Source of the DNA: Paracoccus sp. S-4012
GTDB lineage: Bacteria; Pseudomonadota; Alphaproteobacteria; Rhodobacterales; Rhodobacteraceae
DNA length: 64,000 nucleotides
Direction: 5' to 3'
Assembly (NCBI RefSeq): GCF_009674885.1
Contig: NZ_WKKA01000012.1
Location: 1-64,000, forward strand
Part shown: piece after piece, positions 9,131-18,045 of the stretch
Layout: every line of letters starts with the position of its first letter
Numbering within the stretch: position 1 is the stretch's first letter
Program-made: the position numbers and the translations under genes
Notes under the pieces: model-generated
Database searches by the model: none
What the model was told of the DNA's origin: nothing
What the model saw: the letters and a program-made list of their open reading frames with translations, nothing else

Positions 9131-10510
9131 TTACATCAGGCGACGCCTCCGTGTCACGCCGATATTCAGCGCGTTCACCTTCTTGCGAAGCGTGTTGCGG
9201 TTGATGCCCAGCAGATCGGCCGCGCGAAGCTGGTTTCCGCCGGTGGCTTCGAGGGTCAGTTCGATCAGCGGCCGCTCGACCTCGGCGAGCACGCGGTCGT
9301 AAAGGCCCGCGGGCGGCAGCACCTCGCCATGCAGGTCGAAGTAGCGCCGCAGCTGCGCCTCGACGGCATCGGCGAGGCGGGTGACGGCGGGTCCGGTGGC
9401 GGGCGCGGGAGGGAGGCTTTCGGGCGCGTCGTCGAGCGCGGCGCGGACCTCGGCCTCGGTGATCTCGGCCGCCGTCGCCGTGAGGGCGAGGCGGGCGACG
9501 AGGTTTTCCAGCTCGCGAACGTTGCCAGGGAAGGCATGCGCCCTCAGCGCCGCCGCGGCGCTGTCCGACAGCTCGCGTGCGGGCAGCCCCTGCGCCGCGA
9601 CCCGCGCCAGCAGATGCCGCGCGAGCGCCGGGATGTCGCCCGCCCGCGAGCGCAGCGGCGGGATCGTCAGCGTCGCGCCGGCGAGCCGCCAGTAGAGGTC
9701 GGCGCGCAGTCGCCCGGCGGCGATGGCCGCCTGCGGCTCGGGTTCGGTCGTCGCGACGACCCGCGGCGGCTCGGGCGCGGCGGCGAGCGTCTCCAGCAGC
9801 GCGGCGAGGCGCGCCTGCGCCGCCGGGTCCATGCCGGCCGGGTCCTCGACCAGCAGCGTGCCGCCCGTCGCCCCCGCCTGTCGCGCGCGCTCGAACGCCG
9901 CGTCGCTGGCGTCGGCGGGGCTGAGGACCGTCACGCCCCGGTCCCGGCGCGAGGACAGTTCGTGCAGGCTGCGCGCAAGCGTCGTGCGCCCCGCGCCCGC
10001 CTCGCCCGCGATCAGCACCGGCAGGTCCGCCTCCAGCAGCCGCGCCACCTGGCGGAACAGCGCCTGCATCGCGGGCGCATGGCCGACCAGCGGCAGGGTC
10101 GGGTCAGCCTGCGGCACGGCCTCGGGGGCGGCCGGCGACAGCCGCCTGCGGCGGTCGAGCGCGGCGCGCGCGCGACCCATCAGCTCGGGCAGATCGAACG
10201 GCTTCGGCAGGTAGTCGAAGGCATCCGCCGCCTGCGCCCGCACGGCCGTCACGATGGTATTCTGGGCCGAGATCACGATCACCGGCAGGTCCGGCCGCGC
10301 CTTCTTCAGCGCCGGGATCACGTCGATGCCGTTGCCGTCCGGCATCACCACATCGGTGATGACGAGGTCCGGCCGCGCCTCCTCGACCCATTTCGCAAGC
10401 TGCGCGAGGCTCCCGGTCGCATGGACCTTGCAGCCCGCCCGCGTCAGCGCCTGGGTCAGCACCGTGCGGATGGTGCGGTCGTCGTCGGCGATCAGAACCG
10501 TGCCGTCCAT
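9131..10510 (-). CDS. ntrC: Nitrogen regulatory protein NtrC (GAFTGA-less type)
   Basis: A 459-residue regulator controlling nitrogen-assimilation genes. Receiver domain with likely phosphoacceptor D53 (ITDVVMPDGNG) and lysine in YLPKPFD; degenerate AAA+ domain; C-terminal Fis-type HTH (RAADLLGINRNTLRKKV). The Walker A site reads GEAGAGRT (169-176), with arginine in place of the usual lysine. The Walker B segment reads LLVED rather than LFLDE. No GAFTGA motif is present. Rhodobacter capsulatus NtrC also lacks GAFTGA and is known to activate the housekeeping RNA polymerase. Partner kinase ntrB lies 10 bp upstream. Confidence 0.93.
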   Translation of the reverse strand: MDGTVLIADDDRTIRTVLTQALTRAGCKVHATGSLAQLAKWVEEARPDLVITDVVMPDGNGIDVIPALKKARPDLPVIVISAQNTIVTAVRAQAADAFDYLPKPFDLPELMGRARAALDRRRRLSPAAPEAVPQADPTLPLVGHAPAMQALFRQVARLLEADLPVLIAGEAGAGRTTLARSLHELSSRRDRGVTVLSPADASDAAFERARQAGATGGTLLVEDPAGMDPAAQARLAALLETLAAAPEPPRVVATTEPEPQAAIAAGRLRADLYWRLAGATLTIPPLRSRAGDIPALARHLLARVAAQGLPARELSDSAAAALRAHAFPGNVRELENLVARLALTATAAEITEAEVRAALDDAPESLPPAPATGPAVTRLADAVEAQLRRYFDLHGEVLPPAGLYDRVLAEVERPLIELTLEATGGNQLRAADLLGINRNTLRKKVNALNIGVTRRRRLM

Positions 10511-10520
10511 GCGTCCCTCC

Positions 10521-11597
10521 TCATGCCTTCGCCAGCGACAGCCGGAACACCGTGCGCCCCGGCCGGCTGTCCACGCCGACCCAGGCGCCGTGATCCGCCG
10601 CGATCTTGGCGACCAGAGCGAGGCCGAGGCCGGTGCCGTTCTCGCGCCCCGAGATGAAGGGCTCGAAGATGCGTTCGGCGATGTCCTCGGGCAGGCCGGG
10701 GCCGTTGTCCTCGACCTCGAGATGGATGGGCAGCGGCCGCGCCGGGTCGGAAAGGCGCAAGGCGCCGTCGTAGAAGCTCCGCAGCCGGATGGTGCCGCCG
10801 CGCGTGCGGTCCAGCGCCTCGGCGGCGTTGCGCATCAGGTTCAGCACCAGCTGCATCAGCTGGTCGGGATCGGCTGCGACGGGTGGCAGCGAGGGGTCGT
10901 AGTCGGGCACGATCCGCACGGCGCGGGCAAAGCTGAGTTCCGCCGAAAGCCGCGCGCGCTCCAGCACGTCATGCAGGTTGACGGCGGCGAGGGCGGGGGG
11001 CGAGGTGTCGCCGAAACGCTCGACCTGATCGAGCAGCGCGACGATGCGGCGGCTCTCGGCGACGATCAGTTCGGTGAGGTCGGCGAGGTCGCCGCGGCCC
11101 TCGGGCAGCTCCATCGCCAAGAGTTGCGCGGCGCCGCGGATGCCGGCGAGGGGGTTCTTGATCTCATGCGCCAGCATCTCCGCCATGCCGGTCGCGGCGC
11201 GCGCGGCCCCGCGGGCGGCGCGGGCGGGCGCGTCGCGGAACGGCTCCTCGGGGACCAGCACGACCGAAAGGCCGCCGCTCGGCGCGGGGGCGGCATGGAT
11301 CGCCGCGCGCCGCGTCACCGGCGCGGCCGAGCGCGCGCCAAGCGTGATCCGCGCCGCGGGATGGATGATCGCGTCATGCCCCTCGGCCGCGCGGCGAGCG
11401 AGGTCGGTCAGCGGCGGCTCGACCGTCAGCCGCGCATCGCGGGCGAGCGCCGCCGCCGACTGGCCGAGGGCGGCGCGGCGCGAAAGGTTCAGCCATTCCT
11501 CCGCCGCGCCGTTCAGCGCCGCGAGGCGGCCCTCGGCGTCCAGCGCGAGCGCCGGCAGCGGCAGCGCCTCCCAGAGGTCGGCGAGGGGCGCGATCAT
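10521..11597 (-). CDS. ntrB: Nitrogen sensor kinase NtrB
   Basis: A 358-residue soluble histidine kinase that phosphorylates or dephosphorylates NtrC under PII (GlnB) control. An N-terminal PAS-like domain (about residues 5-115) is followed by the H-box LAHEIKNPLAGIRGAAQ (about 143-159), N-box NLMRNAAEAL, and G-boxes DNGPGLPED and NGTGLGLAL. There are no membrane segments. The start overlaps the dusB stop (ATGA, 11594-11597) and ntrC follows 10 bp downstream, so the genes form the classical nifR3-ntrBC operon of Rhodobacter. Confidence 0.95.
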   Translation of the reverse strand: MIAPLADLWEALPLPALALDAEGRLAALNGAAEEWLNLSRRAALGQSAAALARDARLTVEPPLTDLARRAAEGHDAIIHPAARITLGARSAAPVTRRAAIHAAPAPSGGLSVVLVPEEPFRDAPARAARGAARAATGMAEMLAHEIKNPLAGIRGAAQLLAMELPEGRGDLADLTELIVAESRRIVALLDQVERFGDTSPPALAAVNLHDVLERARLSAELSFARAVRIVPDYDPSLPPVAADPDQLMQLVLNLMRNAAEALDRTRGGTIRLRSFYDGALRLSDPARPLPIHLEVEDNGPGLPEDIAERIFEPFISGRENGTGLGLALVAKIAADHGAWVGVDSRPGRTVFRLSLAKA

Positions 11598-12610
11598 CCG
11601 GTTTCCCCCGGCGCATCGGCGAAGCGCGCGGCGATCTCGCGCCGCGCCTCGGCGGGCGAGGGGGCCTGCACGAGGGGCGTGCGCGCCTCCGGGATGCCAG
11701 CGGCTTCAGCCCACCAGAACAGGTGCTTGCGGGCGACCCTTCCGCCAAGTTCGACCCCGTAGAAATCGAGGATGTCGTCGTAATGCTCCGTCACGGCAGC
11801 AGCCAGAGCGGCCCCGCGCGGAACCACGGGCGCCGCCGCCCCCCACAACTCATGCGCGATCTGCTGCAGCCGCCACGGCCGCCCCTGCGCCCCGCGGCCG
11901 ACCATCACCGCCGCCGCGCCGGAGGCCGACAGCGCCGCGCGGGCCGATGCCGCGTCGGTCACGTCGCCATTCGCCACCAGCGGCGGCGCATCGGGCAGGC
12001 TCGCCACCGCCACCCCGACCGCCGCAATGGCATCCCAGTTTGCGCTGCCGGTGTAGAACTGCGCCCGCGTCCGCCCATGGACCGCCAGCATACGCACCCC
12101 CGCGGCCGCAGCCCGCGAGGCCAACGCGGGCGCGTTCAGGCAATCCGCGTCCCAGCCCAGCCGCATCTTCAGCGTCACCGGCAGCTGCGGCACCGCCTCG
12201 GCCACCGCCTCGATCAGCGACAGCGCCCGGTCGAGGTCGCGCATCAGCGCCGCCCCGGCGAGGCCGCCCGTCACCTTCTTCGCCGGGCAGCCCATGTTGA
12301 TGTCCACGATCCGCGCGCCGAGATCGGCGACCCGCCGCGCCGTCTCGGCCATCACATCGGCCTCGCGCCCGGCGATCTGGACCGAGACCGGCACCGCGCC
12401 CTCGACCTCCGCCCGCGCCCTTGCAAGGGCCCGCGAGGAGGGCCGCCGCGACGCGATCTCGCTCGACGCGACCATTTCCGAGACCATCAGCCCGGCCCCG
12501 AACTTCGCCACCATGCGCCGGAACGGCAGGTCGGTGATCCCCGCCATCGGCGCGAGGATCACCGGGAAGGCGAGCGCCGCTGAGCCGAGGCGGATGGGTT
12601 GCACGGTCAT
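11594..12610 (-). CDS. dusB: tRNA-dihydrouridine synthase DusB (NifR3)
   Basis: A 338-residue FMN-dependent enzyme reducing uridine to dihydrouridine in the D-loop of tRNAs. The start ATG (12608-12610) opens MTVQPIRLG; the frame runs on upstream but is not part of the family. Motifs: LAPMAGITDLPFRR for FMN binding near residue 20, the MGCPAKKV loop with catalytic Cys at about 105, the KMRLGWD segment, and a late HGRTRAQ motif. It is the first gene of the operon leading to ntrB and ntrC; in Rhodobacter it was named nifR3 for that reason. Confidence 0.95.
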   Translation of the reverse strand: MTVQPIRLGSAALAFPVILAPMAGITDLPFRRMVAKFGAGLMVSEMVASSEIASRRPSSRALARARAEVEGAVPVSVQIAGREADVMAETARRVADLGARIVDINMGCPAKKVTGGLAGAALMRDLDRALSLIEAVAEAVPQLPVTLKMRLGWDADCLNAPALASRAAAAGVRMLAVHGRTRAQFYTGSANWDAIAAVGVAVASLPDAPPLVANGDVTDAASARAALSASGAAAVMVGRGAQGRPWRLQQIAHELWGAAAPVVPRGAALAAAVTEHYDDILDFYGVELGGRVARKHLFWWAEAAGIPEARTPLVQAPSPAEARREIAARFADAPGETG

Positions 12611-12832
12611 GGTCGAGTCCTGCGGGCGAGGGGGCAACGGGCCAATGGGCAGTCGTGGGTCGGGGCCATCGCGGCGGGCTGGTTCTGGCGCTTTGCCGAG
12701 GGTTGGCGCAGTATGCCCAAAATCTGGGCAGCGCAACAGCGTCGCCGCCGCGCGCCGGGCGGTCGGCTTTGGCGGTTCCGCCGCCCGCACCGTCCGGTTA
12801 GTCTCGGGCCGGCTCAACTGGAGAAAACCCTC

Positions 12833-14215
12833 GTGTTCCTGTCGGTCTTCGATCTCTTCAAGGTCGGCGTCGGCCCGTCCTCGTCGCACACGATGGGGCC
12901 GATGGTCGCCGCCGCGCGCTTCCTTCAGGCGCTCCGCGGCCAGCCGTTCCGCGCCCATGGGCTGCGCGCGCGGCTGCACGGCTCGCTCGCCTTCACCGGC
13001 AAGGGTCACGCGACCGACCGGGCGGTGATCCTCGGCCTGATGGGCTTCACGCCCGCGACGATGGATTTCGAGGCCGCCGACGCCGCGCTGACCGCCAACC
13101 GCGAGACCGGCCGCGTCACGCCGGAGGGCCTCGGCGAACTGGCCTTCGACCCCGAGCGCGACCTGGTCTTCGACCGCGGCCCGGCCCTGCCGGGCCACGC
13201 GAACGGAATGGTGCTGGCCGCCGTGGACGCGCAGGGCGACGTGATCTTCCGCGAGGTCTACTACTCCATAGGCGGCGGCTTCGTGCTGACCGAGGCCGAA
13301 CTCGCCGCCCGCGCCGACGACACGCGCAGCGACGACGTGCCCAAGGTGCCGTTCCCCTTTGCAAGCGCCGCCGAGATGCTGGCGATGGCCGCCGCCTCGG
13401 GGAAATCCATCGCCCGGATGAAGCACGAGAACGAGCGCGTGTTCCGCTCGGAAGCCGAGATCCGCGACGGCCTCGCCCGCATCTGGCAGGTGATGCGCGA
13501 CTGCATGGACCGGGGGCTTGCGACCGGCGGCACGCTGCCCGGCGGCCTCGCGATTCGCAGGCGGGCGAAGGCGATCCACGAGGCGCTGCTGGCCGAGCGC
13601 GGCAGCAACCTCGCGCCGCCGCACCACATCAACGACTGGATGTCGACCTATGCGATGGCGGTGAACGAGGAGAACGCGGCCGGAGGTCAGGTCGTAACCG
13701 CGCCGACGAACGGGGCCGCGGGGGTGATCCCGGCGGTGATCCGCTACTGGCTCGACCATGTGCCCGGCGCGTCCGAGCGGCAGTTGCCGGAACTCCTGCT
13801 GACCGCCGCCGCGATCGGGGGGCTGGTCAAGCACAATGCCAGCATCTCGGGGGCGGAGGCGGGCTGTCAGGCGGAGGTCGGGTCGGCCGCAGCCATGGCG
13901 GCGGCGGGGCTTGCGGCGGTTCTCGGCGGCACGCCCGAGCAGGTGGAGAACGCGGCCGAGATCGCGCTGGAACACCACCTCGGCATGACCTGCGACCCGG
14001 TGCGCGGCCTGGTTCAGGTGCCCTGCATTGAAAGGAACGGCCTCGGTGCGATCAAGGCGGTGAGCGCGGCGAGCCTCGCGCTCCGGGGCGACGGGCAGCA
14101 CTTCGTGCCGCTCGATGCGGCGATCGAGACCATGCGCCAGACGGGGCGGGACATGAGCGAGAAATACAAGGAGACCTCGCTCGGCGGCCTAGCGGTGAAC
14201 GTGCCGAACTGCTGA
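12833..14215 (+). CDS. sdaA: L-serine ammonia-lyase (iron-sulfur type)
   Basis: A 460-residue single-chain L-serine dehydratase converting serine to pyruvate and ammonia with an oxygen-sensitive [4Fe-4S] cluster. The beta domain begins with FDLFKVGVGPSSSHTMGPM; the alpha domain carries cluster cysteines in GAEAGCQAE, HLGMTCDPV and VQVPCIERN. The GTG at 12833 (VFLSVFD) is preferred: GGAG lies 9 bases upstream and family members begin here. The longer frame from 12599 has low-complexity, non-homologous sequence. Divergently oriented to dusB across 222 bp, which should hold both promoters. Confidence 0.94.
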   Translation: MFLSVFDLFKVGVGPSSSHTMGPMVAAARFLQALRGQPFRAHGLRARLHGSLAFTGKGHATDRAVILGLMGFTPATMDFEAADAALTANRETGRVTPEGLGELAFDPERDLVFDRGPALPGHANGMVLAAVDAQGDVIFREVYYSIGGGFVLTEAELAARADDTRSDDVPKVPFPFASAAEMLAMAAASGKSIARMKHENERVFRSEAEIRDGLARIWQVMRDCMDRGLATGGTLPGGLAIRRRAKAIHEALLAERGSNLAPPHHINDWMSTYAMAVNEENAAGGQVVTAPTNGAAGVIPAVIRYWLDHVPGASERQLPELLLTAAAIGGLVKHNASISGAEAGCQAEVGSAAAMAAAGLAAVLGGTPEQVENAAEIALEHHLGMTCDPVRGLVQVPCIERNGLGAIKAVSAASLALRGDGQHFVPLDAAIETMRQTGRDMSEKYKETSLGGLAVNVPNC

Positions 14216-14244
14216 GGGCTCCCCGGCGCGATATGCCCGGCTAC

Positions 14245-14386
14245 AGCTCTCGTCGGTGTTGCCACGGATGATGTTAACGGCCCCCGCGGCAAGCGTCTCG
14301 CCACTCTCGGCATCGCGGATCGACAGGTTCATCGGCAGGGTCAGGTTCGAGACCTTCTGGACCTGCCCGCTGATTGCACAGGCCAG
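14245..14386 (-). pseudogene. DUF2380-domain protein remnant
   Basis: On the minus strand a stretch of about 45 residues contains GQVQKVSNLTLPMNLSIRDA and ends in IIRGNTDES, the recognisable C-terminal core of DUF2380 proteins (exported proteins of unknown function, usually 150-180 residues). Upstream of it the same frame becomes proline/arginine-rich and unrelated; downstream the usual tail is lost, and the frame ends at 14189 inside the sdaA 3' end on the opposite strand. A possible start and signal peptide (MRSGLGLAALPAF) lies in another frame. I read this as a decayed gene beside the C1 cluster. Confidence 0.6.
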
Positions 14387-14579
14387 CCCGGCCCCCGCGC
14401 GGGCGCGGATGGCACTTCGGCGGACCAGTGGGCGCGAAGGCCGGGAGGGCGGCAAGGCCGAGACCGGAGCGCATGGCCTGAACGCCCGCCGGGCAGCGGT
14501 CCATACGACCATCGTATGAAGCCGAGAGGCTTTTCCCGACGGTCCTGCGGCGGCTAGGCTTTCCGGGGGAGGAACCTGA
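14387..14579. other. Intergenic leader of the ABC/YVTN cluster
   Basis: Between the DUF2380 remnant and the substrate-binding protein gene. It contains the short inverted repeat ATACGACCATCGTAT at 14503-14517 and the ribosome-binding site ggaggaac just before 14580. The inverted repeat sits about 65 bases upstream of the start codon and could be an operator for the adjacent regulatory triad, but that is only a positional inference. Confidence 0.4.
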
Positions 14580-15761
14580 ATGCGCGCCATCGCCGCCGTC
14601 GTTTCGGTCGCGTTCGGACTGGCCGCCGGAATGGCCGCCGCGGCGGAGGGCGAGGTGCGCGCCGCCGTGCTGCGCGTCGATGTCCCGGCGCAACCGCCGA
14701 TCTCGCGCCTCGACGCCCGGCCCGACGATCTCGGCTTCGCTGGCGCCGCGCTCGCGACCGAGGACAACGCCACCACCGGCGGGTTCCTCAACCAGACCTT
14801 CACGACCGGCACCGTGGCGATCCCGCCGGAGGGGGCCGAGGCCGCCCTCGACGCGCTGCTGGCGCAAGGCATCCGCTTCATCGCCGTGCTGGCCGACGAC
14901 GCCACCACCCTGCGCCTCGCCGACCGCGCCGGCGATGCGGCGCTGATCCTCAACGCCGGGGCCGAGGCCGACGCGCTCCGCAACGACGACTGCCGCGCCA
15001 ACGTGATCCACGTCGCTCCCAGCCGGGCGATGAAGACCGACGCCCTGGCGCAGTTCCTGATGTGGAAACGCTGGCCGCGCTGGTTCCTGATCGAGGGCAG
15101 CCACCCCGAGGACACCGCGCTTGCCGACGCCTACCGACGCGCCGCCAGCAAGTTCGGCGCGAAGATCGTCGAGCAGCGGGTCTTCGAGGATACCGGCGGC
15201 GCGCGGCGCACCGACAGCGGCCATGTGCAGGTCCAGGCGCAGATGCCGGTCTTCACGCAGCGGGCGGCCGAGCATGACGTGGTCGTGACCGCCGACGAGC
15301 ACGGCGTCTTTGCCGCCTATCTGCCCTTCCAGACCTGGGACCCGCGGCCCGTCACCGGCTCGGCCGGGCTGACGCCGGTCAGCTGGCACGCCTCGATGGA
15401 GGCTTGGGGGGCGACGCAGTTCCAGAACCGCTTCGAGGCCCTCGCCGGGCGGCCGATGCGGCCCGAGGATTACCAGACCTGGGTCGCCCTGCGGCTGCTG
15501 GGTGAAGCCGCGAGCCGCGCGCCCGCGCTCGACTTCCCGGCCCTGCGCGACTGGCTGCTGGGGCCGAATTTCGAGATCGGAGCCTTCAAGGGCCAGAAGC
15601 TGACCATCCGCGACTGGGACCATCAGCTGCGCCAGCCAATTCTGCTGGCCAGCCCCGCGCTCGTCCATTCGGTCTCGCCGCAGTCCGAGTATCTGCACCA
15701 GGTCAGCCAGCTCGACACGCTCGGCACCGACCGGCCCGAATCGACCTGCCAGTTCCAGTGA
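14580..15761 (+). CDS. ABC transporter substrate-binding protein, PQQ-alcohol-oxidation type (LutA/PedA-like)
   Basis: A 393-residue exported protein with a signal peptide (residues 1-22, cleavage after AAAA) and a periplasmic-binding-protein fold of the branched-chain amino-acid type. Proteins of this type are annotated as PQQ-dependent alcohol dehydrogenase system substrate-binding proteins. A ggaggaac ribosome-binding site sits 7 bases upstream. It leads a run of six co-directional genes with gaps of 10 bp or less. The homologous arrangement in methylotrophs (lut) and Pseudomonas (ped) has been linked to lanthanide supply; the substrate here is inferred from context only. Confidence 0.85.
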   Translation: MRAIAAVVSVAFGLAAGMAAAAEGEVRAAVLRVDVPAQPPISRLDARPDDLGFAGAALATEDNATTGGFLNQTFTTGTVAIPPEGAEAALDALLAQGIRFIAVLADDATTLRLADRAGDAALILNAGAEADALRNDDCRANVIHVAPSRAMKTDALAQFLMWKRWPRWFLIEGSHPEDTALADAYRRAASKFGAKIVEQRVFEDTGGARRTDSGHVQVQAQMPVFTQRAAEHDVVVTADEHGVFAAYLPFQTWDPRPVTGSAGLTPVSWHASMEAWGATQFQNRFEALAGRPMRPEDYQTWVALRLLGEAASRAPALDFPALRDWLLGPNFEIGAFKGQKLTIRDWDHQLRQPILLASPALVHSVSPQSEYLHQVSQLDTLGTDRPESTCQFQ

Positions 15762-15771
15762 AAGGACTCCG

Positions 15772-16749
15772 ATGCTGCGACGATCGCTGACCGCCGCCTG
15801 CGCGCTGCTTCTGCTCGGACCAGGCCCCGCCCTCGCCAACCGGGTCTTCGTCACCAACGAGAAAGGCAACGACGTGACGGTCCTTGACAGCGAGACGCTG
15901 GAGGTGATCGGCACCTATCCGGTCGGCGCGCGGCCGCGCGGCATCACCATCTCGCCCGACGGCAGCGAACTCTATGTCTGCGTTTCCGACGAGGACACGG
16001 TGAAGGTCTACGACCCCGAGTCGATGGAGGAGCTGCACCGGCTTCCCTCCGGTCCCGACCCGGAGCTCTTCGTGCTGCATCCCTCGGGCAACCCCCTCTA
16101 CATCGCCAACGAGGACGACAATCTCGTGACCGTGGTGGACACCGAGACGCATCAGCTGCTGGCCGAGATCCCGGTGGGGGTGGAGCCCGAGGGCATGGGC
16201 GTCTCGCCCGACGGCAAGGTGGTGGTGAACACCTCCGAGACGACCAACATGGCGCATTTCATCGACACCGACACGCACCAGATCGTCGCCAACGTGCTCG
16301 TCGATCAGCGCCCGCGCTTCGCCGAGTTCACTGCGGACGGCACCAAGCTCTACGTCAGCGCCGAGATCGGCGGCACGGTGAGCGTGATCGACCCGGCCAC
16401 GAAGGAGATCACCGACACCATCCGCTTCGAGATCCCCGGCGTGCTGCCCGAGGCGATCCAGCCGGTGGGGGTGCGGGCGACGAAGGATGGCTCGACGGTC
16501 TTCGTGGCGCTCGGGCCGGCGAACCGGGTCGCGGTGGTGGACGGAGTGACCGACGAGGTGGTGGACTATCTGCTGGTCGGCCAGCGGGTCTGGCAGATGG
16601 GCTTCACGCCGGATGAGTCGCTGCTCTTCACGACCAACGGCAACTCCAACGACGTGTCGGTGATCGACGTGGCGCGGCGCGAGGTCGTCAAGTCGATTCA
16701 GGTGGGCGAGCAGCCCTGGGGCGTGGTCGTCGCGCCGGACAAGCAGTGA
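15772..16749 (+). CDS. YVTN-family beta-propeller protein, exported
   Basis: A 325-residue periplasmic protein: signal peptide (about residues 1-21, ending GPALA), then about seven repeats following the pattern VxDxxTxEVxxxxxxGxxPxGxxxSPDG, for instance RGITISPDGSELYV and EGMGVSPDGKVVV. Such propellers accompany quinoprotein dehydrogenase systems (the PQQ-dependent catabolism-associated beta-propeller family). Ten bases separate it from the binding-protein gene and ten from the next gene, so it belongs to the same operon. No catalytic motif is visible; a binding or scaffold role is likely. Confidence 0.88.
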   Translation: MLRRSLTAACALLLLGPGPALANRVFVTNEKGNDVTVLDSETLEVIGTYPVGARPRGITISPDGSELYVCVSDEDTVKVYDPESMEELHRLPSGPDPELFVLHPSGNPLYIANEDDNLVTVVDTETHQLLAEIPVGVEPEGMGVSPDGKVVVNTSETTNMAHFIDTDTHQIVANVLVDQRPRFAEFTADGTKLYVSAEIGGTVSVIDPATKEITDTIRFEIPGVLPEAIQPVGVRATKDGSTVFVALGPANRVAVVDGVTDEVVDYLLVGQRVWQMGFTPDESLLFTTNGNSNDVSVIDVARREVVKSIQVGEQPWGVVVAPDKQ

Positions 16750-16759
16750 GGGGATCGGC

Positions 16760-17305
16760 ATGAGGCTTGAGCAACTGACGGGGACGCTGCTGGCGCTGAC
16801 GATGACGGGTGCAGTCGCGACGGCGCAGACGCTGCCCGCGGCGCCGGTCGAGGGTGCGCCCGCGGCCGGTGCGCCTGCGGTGGCGGCGGGCGACGACGAT
16901 GCCGCCGCGGCTCCGGTCGCCACCGTCGAGCACCACGACTACGGCCCCTCGGGCATCATGGTCCGCACCAACCGCGAGGATCTCCCCCCGCTCACCCTCG
17001 CCTCCGGCAAGCCGGTGGCCGAGGGGGAATACCAGCTCCGGTCCGGCGGCTTTTACCGTATCGAGATCGTGGCGGACGGCACGGCCGAGCTTGCCCTCTC
17101 CGGCGGCGACTTCTTCCGCGCCATCTGGATCAACGAGATCGTCATCGAGGACATCGAGATCCGCCCCATGGGCGTCCACAGCATCGAGTTCGACTCCGCC
17201 GGCACCGCGCTGATGAGCTTCGTGGCGATCCAGCCGGGGCGCTACACGCTCTCGATCCCCGGCAGCAGCGGCGAGACGCAGCGGGCGGTGTTCGTGATCC
17301 GGTGA
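16760..17305 (+). CDS. Exported protein of quinoprotein-associated ABC operon
   Basis: A 181-residue protein with a signal peptide (about residues 1-22, TGAVATA), then an Ala/Pro/Asp-rich linker (about 25-55) and a compact beta-rich domain (about 60-181, e.g. GGFYRIEIVADGTAEL). It lacks a cysteine/histidine set for a classical cupredoxin. It overlaps the ATPase start by 4 bp (17302-17305). I do not recognise a named family; its position matches the unnamed exported proteins between propeller and ATPase genes in lut-like clusters. A periplasmic partner of the transporter is likely. Confidence 0.75.
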   Translation: MRLEQLTGTLLALTMTGAVATAQTLPAAPVEGAPAAGAPAVAAGDDDAAAAPVATVEHHDYGPSGIMVRTNREDLPPLTLASGKPVAEGEYQLRSGGFYRIEIVADGTAELALSGGDFFRAIWINEIVIEDIEIRPMGVHSIEFDSAGTALMSFVAIQPGRYTLSIPGSSGETQRAVFVIR

Positions 17306-18045
17306 GCGGAACCCCGCCCCCGGCCGCCCTCGAGATTGCGGGCGTCAGTCATGCCTTCGGGACCGTGCGGGCGCTCGACGGCGTGTCGCTGACCGTTCCG
17401 GCGGGGGCCTTCGTGGCGCTCCTCGGCGTCAACGGCGCGGGCAAGAGCACGCTCGTGAACCTCGCCACGCGCCTCTATGACGGCGGCGGCGGGTCGATCC
17501 GCATCGCCGGGCACGACCTGCGCCGCGATCCGGGCGCGGCGCTCGCCAGCTTGGGCGTGGTGTTCCAGTCCCGCGCGCTCGACGCCGACCTGACGGTGCG
17601 CCAGAACCTCGCCTATCACGCCGCGCTGCACGGGATCGGCCGCCGCGCCGCCGCCCCACGGATCGCCGAGGTGCTGGGGCTGGTTGGGCTGGCCGACCGC
17701 GCGGGCGTCAGTGTCTCGGCCCTCTCCGGCGGGCAGGTGCGCCGGGCCGAGATCGCGCGCGCGCTGATCCACCGGCCCGAGGTGATGATCCTCGACGAGC
17801 CCACGGTCGGCCTTGACGTCCGCAGCCGCGCCGAGGTGCTGGCGCTGACGCGGGGGCTGGCGGCGCGGCAGGGGGTCGGCGTCCTCTGGGCCACGCATCT
17901 CTTCGATGAGGTGGGCGAGGCGGACGCGCTCGTCCTGCTGCATCGCGGCCGTGTGCTCTGGCACGGACCGCCCGCCGCCCTCGCCCCGGACGGCGACGTG
18001 ACCGGCGCCTTCCTGCGCCTCACCGGCGCGGCCGAGGCGGCATGA
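17302..18045 (+). CDS. ABC transporter ATP-binding protein (LutE/PedB-like)
   Basis: A 247-residue nucleotide-binding subunit. Walker A GVNGAGKST (about residues 42-50), signature LSGGQVRRAEIARAL, Walker B VMILDEPTVGLD and the H-loop ATHLFDE are all intact. The sequence belongs to the ABC-2 exporter class (CcmA/NodI-like) rather than importer ATPases. It overlaps both neighbours by 4 bp, showing translational coupling with the exported protein and the permease. Together with the permease it forms a two-subunit transporter served by the upstream binding protein. Confidence 0.93.
   Translation: MSGTPPPAALEIAGVSHAFGTVRALDGVSLTVPAGAFVALLGVNGAGKSTLVNLATRLYDGGGGSIRIAGHDLRRDPGAALASLGVVFQSRALDADLTVRQNLAYHAALHGIGRRAAAPRIAEVLGLVGLADRAGVSVSALSGGQVRRAEIARALIHRPEVMILDEPTVGLDVRSRAEVLALTRGLAARQGVGVLWATHLFDEVGEADALVLLHRGRVLWHGPPAALAPDGDVTGAFLRLTGAAEAA

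Noticed and set aside
14256..14519. Small plus-strand frame between sdaA and the ABC cluster
   Set aside because: It is opposite the DUF2380 remnant, has no ribosome-binding site and an Ala/Arg-rich shadow-like composition.
14274..15914. A 546-codon minus-strand frame
   Set aside because: It is the shadow of the substrate-binding protein gene; only the short DUF2380-like piece, in a different minus-strand frame, is protein-like.
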